Shown piece by piece: positions 51,042-59,466 of a stretch of DNA of 64,000 nt. Location: assembly GCF_003427025.1 (NCBI RefSeq), contig NZ_QVAI01000023.1, forward strand, positions 46,665 through 110,664, read 5' to 3'. A model generated the notes under the pieces. It did no database searches, was not told the origin of the DNA, and worked only from the letters and a program-made list of their open reading frames with translations. The position numbers and the translations under genes are program-made. The stretch is from Jiangella endophytica. GTDB lineage: Bacteria; Actinomycetota; Actinomycetes; Jiangellales; Jiangellaceae. Numbering within the stretch: position 1 is the stretch's first letter; each line of letters begins with the position of its first letter.

Positions 51042-53885
51042 GTGACCCCGGGCATCGACCTCGACGCGTTGCGGGCCGCCATCGGATCGGGCCAGGTCAG
51101 CGAGCGGATCGCGGACCGCGCCCGGATGGCCCACGACGCCTCCCACTACCTGCTCACACCGGCCGCGGTGGTGACGCCGTCGTCCGTCCCCGAGGTGGCC
51201 GCGCTGCTCGCGACGGCGCACCGCGACGGCGTCGCGCTGACGTTCCGCTCCGGCGGCACCAGCCTGTCCGGGCAGGCCGGCACCGACGCCGTCCTCGTCG
51301 ACACCCGCCGGCACTTCGGCGGTGTCACGGTGCTCGACGACGGCGCGCGGGTGCGGGCCGAGCCGGGCGCCGTCCTGCGCCGGGTCAACGCCGCGCTGGC
51401 GCCGTACCACCGGCGGCTCGGGCCCGACCCCGCCAGCGAGTCGGCCTGCACCGTCGGCGGCGTGGTCGCGAACAACTCCTCCGGCATGACGAGCTCGACC
51501 ACGGCGACGGCGTACCGCACCCTCGCCGGGCTGGAGCTGGTGCTGCCCAGCGGGACGTACCTCGACACCGCCGCTGCCGGCGCCGACGCGCGGCTGGCGG
51601 CGCTGGAGCCGGCGCTGCACGCCGGGCTGACGCGGCTGCGCGACCGGCTGCGTGCCGACGCGGTGCTGCGCGGGCGCATCGAGCACCAGTTCTCGATGAA
51701 GAACACCATGGGCTACGGCCTCAACGCGTTCCTCGACCACGACGTGCCGGCCGACATCCTGGCGCACCTGGTGGTCGGGTCCGAGGGGACGCTCGCGTTC
51801 GTGGCGTCGGCGACGTTCGACACGCTGCCGGTGCTGCCGCACGTGGCCACCGCGCTGCTGGTGTTCGAGACCCTCGACGCGGCCGTCGAGGCGCTGCCCG
51901 CGCTGGTCGGCGCCGGCGCCGGTGCGGTCGAGCTGATGGACGCGACGTCGCTGCGGGTGGCGCGGGCCGATCCGGGGGCGCCGGAGGTGCTCCGGACGCT
52001 GCGGGTCGATCAGCACACGGCGCTGCTGGTCGAGGTCGCCGCGGAGTCGGCGCCCGAGCTGGTCGCGCTGGGCGGCGCCGTCGGCGCCGTCGTCCGGCGG
52101 CTGCCACTGAGTCTGCCCGGCGGGCTGTCCACCGACCCGGGACAGCGGGCCGCCGCCTGGCACGTCCGCAAGGGCCTGTACGCGACGGTGGCCGGGGCGC
52201 GGCCGCAGGGGACGACGGCGCTGCTCGAGGACATCGTCGTGCCGGCTCCGGCGCTCGGGCCGGCGGTGCGCGAGCTGCAAGGGCTGTTCGACCGGTACGC
52301 CTACGGCGACGCCGTCATCTTCGGGCACGCCCGCGACGCGAACCTGCACTTCATGATCACGCCGCGGCTCGACGACCCCCGCGAGCTGGACGCCTACGCC
52401 GCGTTCACCGAGGACCTCGTCGACCTCGTGCTCGGCGCCGACGGCTCGCTCAAGGCCGAGCACGGCACCGGTCGCATCATGGCGCCATACGTGCGCCGTC
52501 AGTACGGCGACGAGCTGTACGCCGTCATGCGCGAGGTGAAGGCGTTGTGCGACCCGCGCGGCGTGCTGGCGCCGGGCGTCGTGCTGGACGAGGACCCACG
52601 GGCGCACCTGCGTCACCTCAAGACCGTGCCGCCGGTCGACCCGGCGCTGGACACCTGCGTCGACTGCGGCTACTGCGAGCCGGTCTGCCCGTCGCGCGGA
52701 GTGACGACGACGCCGCGGCAGCGGATCGCGCTGCTGCGCGAGATCGCCGTCGCGACGCCCGAGGTGCGGGCCGAGCTGGAGCGGGCGTACCGCTACGACG
52801 CCGTGCAGACCTGCGCCGCCGACTCGCTCTGCGTCACCGCCTGCCCCGTCAAGATCGACACCGGGCGGGCGATGAAGGCTCGCCGGGCCGAATCCCTGGG
52901 CCGCCTCGCGCAGCGGGCGGGGGCCACGGCGGCCCGGCACTGGGGCACGGGCGTGGGTGCGGCCCGGGTCGGGCTCCGAGTCGCGTCGGCGCTGCCCGGT
53001 CCCGTCGTGTCTGGCGCGTCGTCGCTGGCCAGGGCCGTGATGGGGACCGAGTGGATCCCCGCGGCCGATGGCTCGCTGCCCGGTCCGGGCCGGCCGCGGC
53101 CGTCGTCCTCGTGGCCCGATCCGGGCGCGGCCGAGGCGGTGTACTTCCCGGCGTGCATCGGCGCGCTGTTCGCGCCGGAGGGTGGCGGCGACGGCGTCAC
53201 GGCGGCGTTCCTCGAGCTGACCGCGCGAGCCGGCGTCCGGGTGGCGATCGCCGAGCGGACGCCGTCGTTGTGCTGCGGCACACCGTGGGTGTCGAAGGGG
53301 CTGAAGACCGGTGCGGCGGTCATGGCGCAGCAGGTGTTCGCCGCACTCTGGCCGCTCACCGACGACGCCCGGCTGCCGGTCGTCGCCGACGCGTCGTCCT
53401 GTTCGCACGGGCTGGCCGAGCTGGCCGCGCAGCTGCCCGCGCCCGACGCCGAGCGGTGGTCGCGAGTGACGGTCGTCGACGCCGTGGCGTTCGTCCGGTC
53501 GTCGGTGCTGCCGCGCCTCGCGCCGGTCGCCGACGCACGCAGGCTGGACCGCGTGGTGCTGCACCCGACCTGCGCCAGCGTCCACCTCGGCGACGTCGAC
53601 GACCTCACCGCCGTCGGCGCGGCCGTCGCCCGCGAGGCGGTCGTGCCGAGCAACTGGGGGTGCTGCGGCTTCGCCGGCGACCGCGGTCTGCTGCATCCCG
53701 AGCTGACCCGCGGCGCGACGGAGGCCGAGGCGGCCACCGTCGCCGCGCTGGGGGAGGCCGGCGGGTACGCGTCCTGCAACCGCACCTGCGAACTGGGCAT
53801 GACCCGCGCCACGGGCAAGCCCTACCGCCACGTCCTCGAGCTGCTCGAGGAGGTCACCCGCCCGAAGCGCAGCTCGGGGAAGTGA
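51042..53885 (+). CDS. fused FAD-linked 2-hydroxyacid dehydrogenase with iron-sulfur/CCG domains
   Basis: A 947-residue fusion. Residues about 30-200 are a FAD-binding type 4 (PCMH) domain (FRSGGTSLSGQAG, VGGVVANNSSGM); 230-530 is the cap domain ending in KAEHGTGRIMAPYV. Two [4Fe-4S] clusters follow: Cys539/542/545/549 in CVDCGYCEPVCP and Cys591/597/601 in CAADSLCVTACP. The C-terminal part carries two CCG repeats (LCCGTPW, WGCCGFAGD). This is the YdiJ/Dld-type D-lactate or glycolate dehydrogenase layout, passing electrons to quinone. It is divergent from the RuBisCO-like operon. Glycolate is an attractive substrate, but D-lactate or D-2-hydroxyglutarate are alternatives. Confidence 0.92.
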   Translation: MTPGIDLDALRAAIGSGQVSERIADRARMAHDASHYLLTPAAVVTPSSVPEVAALLATAHRDGVALTFRSGGTSLSGQAGTDAVLVDTRRHFGGVTVLDDGARVRAEPGAVLRRVNAALAPYHRRLGPDPASESACTVGGVVANNSSGMTSSTTATAYRTLAGLELVLPSGTYLDTAAAGADARLAALEPALHAGLTRLRDRLRADAVLRGRIEHQFSMKNTMGYGLNAFLDHDVPADILAHLVVGSEGTLAFVASATFDTLPVLPHVATALLVFETLDAAVEALPALVGAGAGAVELMDATSLRVARADPGAPEVLRTLRVDQHTALLVEVAAESAPELVALGGAVGAVVRRLPLSLPGGLSTDPGQRAAAWHVRKGLYATVAGARPQGTTALLEDIVVPAPALGPAVRELQGLFDRYAYGDAVIFGHARDANLHFMITPRLDDPRELDAYAAFTEDLVDLVLGADGSLKAEHGTGRIMAPYVRRQYGDELYAVMREVKALCDPRGVLAPGVVLDEDPRAHLRHLKTVPPVDPALDTCVDCGYCEPVCPSRGVTTTPRQRIALLREIAVATPEVRAELERAYRYDAVQTCAADSLCVTACPVKIDTGRAMKARRAESLGRLAQRAGATAARHWGTGVGAARVGLRVASALPGPVVSGASSLARAVMGTEWIPAADGSLPGPGRPRPSSSWPDPGAAEAVYFPACIGALFAPEGGGDGVTAAFLELTARAGVRVAIAERTPSLCCGTPWVSKGLKTGAAVMAQQVFAALWPLTDDARLPVVADASSCSHGLAELAAQLPAPDAERWSRVTVVDAVAFVRSSVLPRLAPVADARRLDRVVLHPTCASVHLGDVDDLTAVGAAVAREAVVPSNWGCCGFAGDRGLLHPELTRGATEAEAATVAALGEAGGYASCNRTCELGMTRATGKPYRHVLELLEEVTRPKRSSGK

Positions 53886-54625
53886 GCGCCGGTGCCGGTG
53901 GTGTGCGGCCGGGCCAGCTCCTCCCAGAGCCACTCGCGGCTCCGCCCGGCCTGATCCGGGTCGACGTCGCCGAACGAGTGCCACGACGGCTCGGCCAGCT
54001 GGACCGGGGCGGTGATGGCGTCGCCGGCGAGGATCGCCCGGTGGCCGCCGCCGGAGACGACGACGGCGAGATGGCCGGGCGTGTGCCCCGGGGTGGCCAC
54101 GACGTCGACCCCCGGCGCGACGGTGTGGTCGCCGTCGACGGGCTTCGCGTCGGTGGCGCCGTCGCGGAAGCCGGCCCGGACGTGATCGGCCAGCTCACCG
54201 GCGCCGTCACCGTCGACGAAATGGGCGCCGTCGGCCGCGCCGAACCACACGGTCGCGGCGGGGAACACCGTCCGGCCGTCGCGGTCGAACAGCCAGCCGA
54301 CGTGGTCGGAGTGCAGGTGAGTGCACACCAGGTCGGTGACGTCGCCAGGGAGCGTGCCCGACGCGAGCAGCGCCGTCGGCAGCTGGCCGCCGACCAGGGA
54401 CATGCCGTCCGGCAGCTGCGTGAGTGCCGGGCCGAGGCCCGCGTCGACCAGCACCACGCGGTCGCCGGTGCGGATCAGGAAGCAGCCGATCGGCAGCCAC
54501 GCGACGCCGTCGGGACCGAACGGGGCGGGCGGCGGATCGGGGACCGGGCCGCGGGTGAGGTACGCGGGCCGGGCGACGAACGTGCCGTCGGACATCGGCA
54601 GCAGGTCGAGGTCGCCGATCCGCAT
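53822..54625 (-). CDS. metallo-beta-lactamase-fold hydrolase
   Basis: A 267-residue dizinc hydrolase. His103, His105, Asp107 and His108 form HLHSDH; the later ligands are in ATPGHTPGHL, LAGDA and GAHFPE. The pattern is close to lactonase-like members that open AHL or other lactones. No signal peptide. Its last 64 bases overlap the end of the convergent dehydrogenase gene, and the overlap encodes an odd VTSSSSSRTWR tail. A lactonase would suit sugar-acid metabolism next door, but this is only suggestive. Confidence 0.88.
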   Translation of the reverse strand: MRIGDLDLLPMSDGTFVARPAYLTRGPVPDPPPAPFGPDGVAWLPIGCFLIRTGDRVVLVDAGLGPALTQLPDGMSLVGGQLPTALLASGTLPGDVTDLVCTHLHSDHVGWLFDRDGRTVFPAATVWFGAADGAHFVDGDGAGELADHVRAGFRDGATDAKPVDGDHTVAPGVDVVATPGHTPGHLAVVVSGGGHRAILAGDAITAPVQLAEPSWHSFGDVDPDQAGRSREWLWEELARPHTTGTGAHFPELRFGRVTSSSSSRTWR

Positions 54626-54636
54626 CGCGCCTCCCG

Positions 54637-55449
54637 TCAGTCGCGCCGTGCCGCCTCTGCCGCCGTCCGCACGAAGGTCGCCAGCTCGGCGGCCATGGGG
54701 GCCGGCTCCCAGCTGTGGAACGCGCCGGGCATCTCCTTCTTGACGCTACCGGGGATCGCGGCCAGGACGGAGGCTGCGGCGGCGTGCATCTCGTCGAAGG
54801 TCTCGACGCCCAGCAGGTACTCCACCGGCACCCGGACATCGGCGAAGAGCTCGGCCTGCGGGCCGGAGTCGGCCCAGACCAGCGACTCGCCGTCGGCGCG
54901 GTAGCTCACGACCATGGCGACGTGCTGCGGGTACATCGGGTCCTTGCGGGCCTCTTCGAGCCAGATCGGCGGCATGTCCTTCATGTAGTGGGCCAGCGCG
55001 CCGTCGAGGTCGCCGGCGTCCATGCGCCGCTCGACCTCGCCGATCCACTCCGCGACGGTGCCGACCGGGGCGATGGGCGCCTCCCACAGTGCGAGGGCGG
55101 TGACGGGGAGCCCCTGCGCGGCGGCGGCCAGCGAGATGGAGCAACCCGACGAGTGCCCGCACAGCGCCGCGCTGCCGCCGAGGACGTCCATGAGGGCCCG
55201 GAGGGCGGCGAGCTCGCGGTCGAGGCCGATGCCGTCGACCCCGTCGGCGGCGGTGCTCTCGCCGCGGCCGATGCGGTCGTAGACGACGGTGGCGAGGCCC
55301 TGCTTCGCGGCCAGCTCAGCGGTCTCGGTGGTGATCGGGTCGATGGCGCGGAACGGGCCGGCTCCGGCGACGAAGATCAGCCCGGGGCCGTCGCCGTAGC
55401 GGTCGAAGGCGACGCGGTCGCCGAGGGCGGTGGTGAGGTACTCGGTCAT
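54637..55449 (-). CDS. alpha/beta hydrolase
   Basis: A 270-residue alpha/beta-hydrolase. The nucleophile Ser100 lies in CGHSSGCS (G-x-S-x-G), the oxyanion region is FVAGAGPFR, and the catalytic His is in PGAFHSWEP near the C-terminus. No signal peptide. It lies upstream of the metallo-hydrolase gene with an 11-base gap on the same strand, and downstream of the DUF1905 gene, so the three probably form an operon controlled by the TetR at 55835. The substrate is unknown. Confidence 0.88.
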   Translation of the reverse strand: MTEYLTTALGDRVAFDRYGDGPGLIFVAGAGPFRAIDPITTETAELAAKQGLATVVYDRIGRGESTAADGVDGIGLDRELAALRALMDVLGGSAALCGHSSGCSISLAAAAQGLPVTALALWEAPIAPVGTVAEWIGEVERRMDAGDLDGALAHYMKDMPPIWLEEARKDPMYPQHVAMVVSYRADGESLVWADSGPQAELFADVRVPVEYLLGVETFDEMHAAAASVLAAIPGSVKKEMPGAFHSWEPAPMAAELATFVRTAAEAARRD

Positions 55450-55474
55450 GGTCGTGACTCCTTGGATGCTCGTG

Positions 55475-55741
55475 TCAGCGCTGCCGCAGCTCGATGGCGA
55501 CGTCGTCGCCCGGGCCCTTGCCGATGGCCTTCCGCAAGGCGGCCTTGACGGGGAGGATGTGCGTCCCGTCGCCCAGCGGCAGCATGGTCGTCTCGAACGG
55601 CGTGCCGTCCATGAGGCCGGCCACCTTCACCGGCTGGCGGGTGCCGAAGATCTCGGCCGAGTTCGCCACGACGACCACCACCCAGCCGCCGGGCTCGACG
55701 TCGCCCTGCGTGAGCGTGGCGGTGAACTCTGTTGCAGTCAT
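55475..55741 (-). CDS. DUF1905-domain small protein
   Basis: An 88-residue beta-rich protein, close to complete DUF1905: GGWVVVVVANSAEIFGTRQPVKVAGLMDGTPFETTMLPLGDGTHILPVKAALRKAIGKGPGDDVAIELR. The family is often fused to bacteriocin-protection YdeI domains but here stands alone. ATG 55741 has GAGG eight bases upstream; an ATG at 55762 would add seven residues but lies against the operator and lacks a ribosome site. It is the first gene of the TetR-controlled minus-strand set. Confidence 0.85.
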   Translation of the reverse strand: MTATEFTATLTQGDVEPGGWVVVVVANSAEIFGTRQPVKVAGLMDGTPFETTMLPLGDGTHILPVKAALRKAIGKGPGDDVAIELRQR

Positions 55742-55764
55742 GGCTCTCACCTCGGCTTTCATTC

Positions 55765-55806
55765 ATACTGGACCGTCCAGTATGGCCAGACTAGACTGTC
55801 CAGTAT
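55765..55806. promoter_or_regulatory. paired TetR operators
   Basis: Site 1 (55765-55783) is a perfect 9-1-9 palindrome, ATACTGGAC-C-GTCCAGTAT. Site 2 (55788-55806) has the same right half GTCCAGTAT and a left half with two mismatches. The 23-bp spacing is about two helical turns. They cover the gap between DUF1905 and tetR and should serve both. Confidence 0.85.
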
Positions 55807-55834
55807 GATGACGTCAACAGGTGGAGGGAGACGC

Positions 55835-56467
55835 ATGGCAGAGGCGGGTGCCCGGCCGTGGGCGAGGTCCGACGAGAAGCACCGGGCGATCGTCCGCGCG
55901 GCCCGCGAGGTGTTCCTCAGCAAGGGGTACCTCGGCACGAACATGGACCTCATCGCGTCCCGCTCGGGGGTGTCGAAGCAGACCGTCTACACACACTTCG
56001 GCAACAAGGAGACGCTGTTCGTCGAGATCGTCGGCTCGATGACCGGCCACGCCGGCGACCGCGTCCACCACGAGCGCCCCGAACTGGGCGACGACTCCGA
56101 GCTCGAGGCGTACCTGCGGGCGTTCGCCGAGCGGCAGCTGCGCATCGTCACCGAGCCGGAGCTGCTGCAGCTGCGCCGCCTGGTCATCGGCGAGGTAGGC
56201 CGGTTCCCGGAGCTGGCGAAGGTGCTCTACGAGCGTGGGCCGCAGCGGGCGATCGGCGAGCTGACGGCGATGTTCGAGGTGCTGCACGAGCGCGGTCTGC
56301 TCACCGGCGACCCCGCCGCTGCCGCCGAGTGGTTCAACTGGCTGGTCATGGCCGCGCCGCTGAACCGCGCGATGATGCTCGGCGACGCCGCCGTCCCGGA
56401 CGACCACGAACTGCGCCGCCACGTCGCCGAGGCGGTGCGGATCTTCCTGACGGCGTTCGGCCCATGA
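55835..56467 (+). CDS. TetR-family regulator, AefR-like
   Basis: A 210-residue regulator. The helix-turn-helix is TNMDLIASRSGVSKQTVYTHFGNKETLFVEIV (about residues 35-66). The C-terminal domain has QLRRLVIGEVGRFPELAKVLYERGP, typical of the AefR/TetR_C_7 group. ATG 55835 has GGAGGGAG just upstream. It is divergent from the DUF1905/hydrolase genes and bound to the paired palindrome between them. Its stop codon lies inside a TGATCATC-family repeat. Confidence 0.92.
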   Translation: MAEAGARPWARSDEKHRAIVRAAREVFLSKGYLGTNMDLIASRSGVSKQTVYTHFGNKETLFVEIVGSMTGHAGDRVHHERPELGDDSELEAYLRAFAERQLRIVTEPELLQLRRLVIGEVGRFPELAKVLYERGPQRAIGELTAMFEVLHERGLLTGDPAAAAEWFNWLVMAAPLNRAMMLGDAAVPDDHELRRHVAEAVRIFLTAFGP

Positions 56468-56513
56468 TCATCAAAGAATCAGGGCGCAGGGGCGCCCTGA
56501 TTTCTTGACGATT
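56463..56513. repeat. TGATCATC-family palindromic repeat, copy 2
   Basis: It begins CCATGATCATCAAAGAATC, which holds the tetR stop codon, and forms an imperfect 17-bp stem (56471-56487 with 56492-56508, two mismatches) with a 4-base loop. It reads in the same direction as copy 3 at 57510, with which it shares its first 13 bases exactly and much of the next 35. Confidence 0.7.
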
Positions 56514-56578
56514 CGCGTTATCCACAGGACGAGAATCCAGCCTGGCGCAACGGCTCCGGCTCGCGGACGCTGGTTCGT

Positions 56579-57556
56579 GTGGAACTCGACGATCTCCTGG
56601 CGGTGCAGCACGGGGTGCTCAGCCGTGCCCAGGCGCTGGCCGCGGGGTACACCGTCGATCGGATCAAGTGGCTGATCGGGTCCGGGCGCTGGCAACGGGT
56701 GCACGCGCACACGTATGCGACGTTCACCGGGCCGCTGACGTTTGCGGCGCAGGTGTGGGCGGCCGTTGTGCGGGCCGGTCGTGGTGCCGTGGCCAGCCAC
56801 CGCACCGCGGCCTACCTGGACGGTCTGTGTGACGACCCCGGTCCGTTGATCCATGTGACTCTCCCGGCCGATCGGTATGTCGGAGGCAAGGTCGACGGCG
56901 TCCGCGTCCACTACGCGTACCGGCTGGCGCGCAGTCGGCATCCGGCCGCGACGCTGCCGCGGACTCGGCTCGAGGAGACCGTCCTCGACCTGGTGGACGT
57001 CGCGCCACATCCACGCGAGGCCGAGACCTGGGTGACGGCGGCCTGCCAGCGCCGCTTGTCGACGCCGGAGCGCCTGGCTGACGCGCTGGGGCGGCGCAAG
57101 AAGATCCGCTGGCGGCCCATGGTCGAGGCGATGCTCGTCGACGTCGCCGACGGGGCGCAGTCGCCGCTGGAGCTGCGGCACCTGCGCCGGGTCGAACGCG
57201 CCCACGGCCTGCCCACGGGCTGCCGCCAGCGCCGCGTCGCCGGGCAACGGGTCATCTGGATCGACGTCGACTACGAGCGGTACCGGCTGCGGGTCGAACT
57301 CGACGGCCGCGTCGGGCACACCGGCGAAGGGCGGTTCCGCGACCACCAACGTGACAACCGCGCCACCGTCGACGGCTACGCGACGCTGCGCTACGGCCAC
57401 TCGGCCGTCTTCGCAGACCCCTGCGGCGTCGCGGTGGAACAGGCCCGCGTCCTTGCGTCACGCGGCTGGATCGGCGCCGTCCGTTCGTGCGGAACGGAGT
57501 GCCGAGCGCCCATGATCATCAACGAAACGGGGCGTCAGGGCGCACCAGAACTTTGA
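56579..57556 (+). CDS. AbiEi-like/DUF559-type protein, lone
   Basis: A 325-residue protein. The N-terminal third is an AbiEi-like winged helix (LLAVQHGVLSRAQALAAGYTVDRIKWLIGSGRWQRVHAHTYATF, then SHRTAAYLDGLCDD). The C-terminal third resembles a Vsr/DUF559 endonuclease-like fold: VDYERYRLRVELDGRVGHTGEGRFRDHQRDNRATVDGYATLRY. Such proteins are frequent as scattered paralogues in actinomycetes; their activity is not established. There is no partner toxin. The gene starts at GTG 56579 and its stop codon falls inside the downstream repeat; copies 2 and 3 of the repeat flank it. Confidence 0.78.
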   Translation: MELDDLLAVQHGVLSRAQALAAGYTVDRIKWLIGSGRWQRVHAHTYATFTGPLTFAAQVWAAVVRAGRGAVASHRTAAYLDGLCDDPGPLIHVTLPADRYVGGKVDGVRVHYAYRLARSRHPAATLPRTRLEETVLDLVDVAPHPREAETWVTAACQRRLSTPERLADALGRRKKIRWRPMVEAMLVDVADGAQSPLELRHLRRVERAHGLPTGCRQRRVAGQRVIWIDVDYERYRLRVELDGRVGHTGEGRFRDHQRDNRATVDGYATLRYGHSAVFADPCGVAVEQARVLASRGWIGAVRSCGTECRAPMIINETGRQGAPEL

Positions 57557-57565
57557 TGATCATGG
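57510..57565. repeat. TGATCATC-family palindromic repeat, copy 3
   Basis: Perfect 13-bp arms CCATGATCATCAA (57510-57522) and TTGATGATCATGG (57553-57565) enclose 30 bases. It covers the last codons and stop of the AbiEi/DUF559-like gene and ends 13 bases before the iron box. Confidence 0.8.
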
Positions 57566-57578
57566 GGGGTCGGTGAGA

Positions 57579-57597
57579 TATGGTTAGCCGAGCCTAA
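57579..57597. promoter_or_regulatory. IdeR/DmdR-type iron box
   Basis: Read on the minus strand, the 19 bases TTAGGCTCGGCTAACCATA match 15 of 19 positions of the actinobacterial iron-box consensus TTAGGTTAGGCTAACCTAA. It lies 14 bases before the start of the iron-siderophore binding protein, over the expected promoter. It predicts repression in iron-rich cells. Confidence 0.8.
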
Positions 57598-57611
57598 GTT
57601 AGGGTCGCCTC

Positions 57612-58595
57612 ATGAGACTTTCCGCGCGTTCGTCCCGATTGGTGCCCGTCGCGCTCGGCCTGGCCGTCGTCCTGGCCGCCTGTGGTGGCGACGACGACGC
57701 CGACTCCGCCGCCGGTTCGGCCTCCGCCGACGCCGAGACCGTCACCGTCGAGCACCAGTTCGGCAGCACGGAGATCACCGGCGTGCCCGAGCGCATCGTC
57801 ACCATCGACCTGCAGTGGACCGACGTCATGCTGGCGATGGGTGTCGAGCCGGTCGGGTACTCCGTCGACGCCTTCATGCCGGAGTCCGGCGTGCCCTGGC
57901 AGGAGCTGCCCGCCGACGCCGCGCCGCTGCCGCTGGACGACGGCCCGCCGATCGAGCGGATCGCCGAGCTGCAGCCCGACCTCATCCTCGGCAGCTACTC
58001 GATCGCCGACCAGGGCGTGTACGACCAGCTGTCCGGCATCGCGCCGACGATCGCGGGAGCGGACGCACTGCAGGTGACACCCTGGCAGGACCTGGTGCGC
58101 ACGGCGGGGGAGATCCTCGGCGAGCCGGACCGGGCCGACGAGGTCATCGCCGGCGTCGACGGCGAGGTGGCCGCGGCCGCCGAGGCGCTGCCGGGGCTGG
58201 CGGGCAAGACGTTCTCGCTGGCGCAGTACATCGTCGGCGACTCGATCTACGTGGTGGCCGACGAGGAGGACGGGTCGAGCGTGTTCTTCCAGCAGCTCGG
58301 CATGACGATGTACGGGCCGGTCCGCGACGAGGGCGAGGCGACCGGCGACACCCGGATCATCGTCAGCCCGGAGCGGTCGGACCTGCTGCAGGCCGACGTG
58401 CTGGCCTTCCTCGTCAACGGCGGCGACGAGAGCGACCTCGCCGACATCCCCGGCTTCGACCAGCTGCCCGGCACCGTCGCCGTGCTCGACTATCCGACGA
58501 TCGTCGGGCTGAACACGCCGTCGCCGTTGTCGCTCCCGTACTCGCTGGAGCAGCTGCGGCCCTACCTCGAGGAGGCGGCCGGTGCGGCGGGGTGA
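57612..58595 (+). CDS. iron-siderophore ABC transporter substrate-binding lipoprotein
   Basis: A 327-residue FecB/FhuD-type protein (SBP family 2). The signal peptide has lipobox LAAC with Cys at about residue 24. The domain starts TVTVEHQFGSTEITGVPERIVTIDLQWTDVMLAMGVEPVGYS, a family hallmark, with PPIERIAELQPDLILGSYS further on. It captures ferric siderophore outside the membrane. An iron box lies just upstream. The siderophore-interacting protein gene overlaps its end by 14 bases. No permease or ATPase gene is in the window. Confidence 0.93.
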   Translation: MRLSARSSRLVPVALGLAVVLAACGGDDDADSAAGSASADAETVTVEHQFGSTEITGVPERIVTIDLQWTDVMLAMGVEPVGYSVDAFMPESGVPWQELPADAAPLPLDDGPPIERIAELQPDLILGSYSIADQGVYDQLSGIAPTIAGADALQVTPWQDLVRTAGEILGEPDRADEVIAGVDGEVAAAAEALPGLAGKTFSLAQYIVGDSIYVVADEEDGSSVFFQQLGMTMYGPVRDEGEATGDTRIIVSPERSDLLQADVLAFLVNGGDESDLADIPGFDQLPGTVAVLDYPTIVGLNTPSPLSLPYSLEQLRPYLEEAAGAAG

Positions 58596-59466
58596 GGCGC
58601 CGCGGGTGTCCGGCGTGCGGCTGACCTACAGCGAGCTGCGCGTCGTCGGGTGCGAGGCGGTGACGCCGCGGATGCGCCGCGTCACGCTGGCCGGCGACGG
58701 CCTGGCCGGTTTCACGCCGGTCGCGCCGGACCAGCAGGTCAAGCTGTTCTTCGCCCGCGACGGCGGGGTGCCGGAGGTGCCCGACCCGCCGGCCGGCCTG
58801 GACGACGTCGCCGGTTGGTACCAGCGCTATCTCGCGATGCCCGACGAGCGGCGGCCGTGGATGCGGACGTACTCGATCCGGCGGCACCGGTCCGCGGCGC
58901 GCGAGGTGGACGTCGACTTCGTCCTGCACGGCGACGGCGAGCACGACGGGCCCGCGTCGCGGTGGGCGGCGGCCGCGGGGCCGGGCGACGCCGTCGGGCT
59001 GTACGGGCCGTCGGTGAGCCACCTGCGCACGCCCGGCCGGCACGACTGGAAGCTGTTCGCCGGCGACGAGACCGCACTGCCGGCGATCGGGGCGTGGCTG
59101 GAGTCGCTCGGGCCGGACGAGCGCGCCGTCGTCGTCGCCGAGGTGGCCGGGCCGGAGGAGGAGCAGCGGCTGGACTCGCCGGCCTCGGTGACGGTGCTCT
59201 GGCGGCACCGCGGCTCCGCGCCCGCGGGCCGGTCGGACGTGCTGGCCGACGCCGTGCGGGAGCTCGACTTCCCGGACGGCGAGCCGTTCGCCTGGGTGGC
59301 CGGCGAGGCGTCGGCGGTGCGCGACGTGCGGCGGCACCTGGTCGGCGAGCGCGGCGTCGACCGCCGGGCGGTGGCGTTCGCCGGCTACTGGCGGGTCGAC
59401 CGCACCCACGACGACGCCTCGACCGCCGAGGAGCTGGCCGATCACGCCGAGGCTTCGGCCGGCTGA
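58582..59466 (+). CDS. siderophore-interacting protein (flavin ferric-siderophore reductase)
   Basis: A 294-residue SIP-family reductase that releases iron from imported siderophores. The FAD site is RPWMRTYSIRRHR with the R-x-Y-S/T pattern, followed by VDFVLHGDGEHDGPASRWAAAAGPGDAVGLYGPS. The NAD(P)-binding C-terminus has FAGDETALPAIGAWLES, FAWVAGEASAVRDVRRHL and FAGYWRVDRTHD, all conserved in SIP proteins. It overlaps the binding-protein gene and so shares the iron-box promoter. Its end overlaps the convergent ferric-reductase-like gene by 25 bases. Confidence 0.92.
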   Translation: MRRGEAPRVSGVRLTYSELRVVGCEAVTPRMRRVTLAGDGLAGFTPVAPDQQVKLFFARDGGVPEVPDPPAGLDDVAGWYQRYLAMPDERRPWMRTYSIRRHRSAAREVDVDFVLHGDGEHDGPASRWAAAAGPGDAVGLYGPSVSHLRTPGRHDWKLFAGDETALPAIGAWLESLGPDERAVVVAEVAGPEEEQRLDSPASVTVLWRHRGSAPAGRSDVLADAVRELDFPDGEPFAWVAGEASAVRDVRRHLVGERGVDRRAVAFAGYWRVDRTHDDASTAEELADHAEASAG

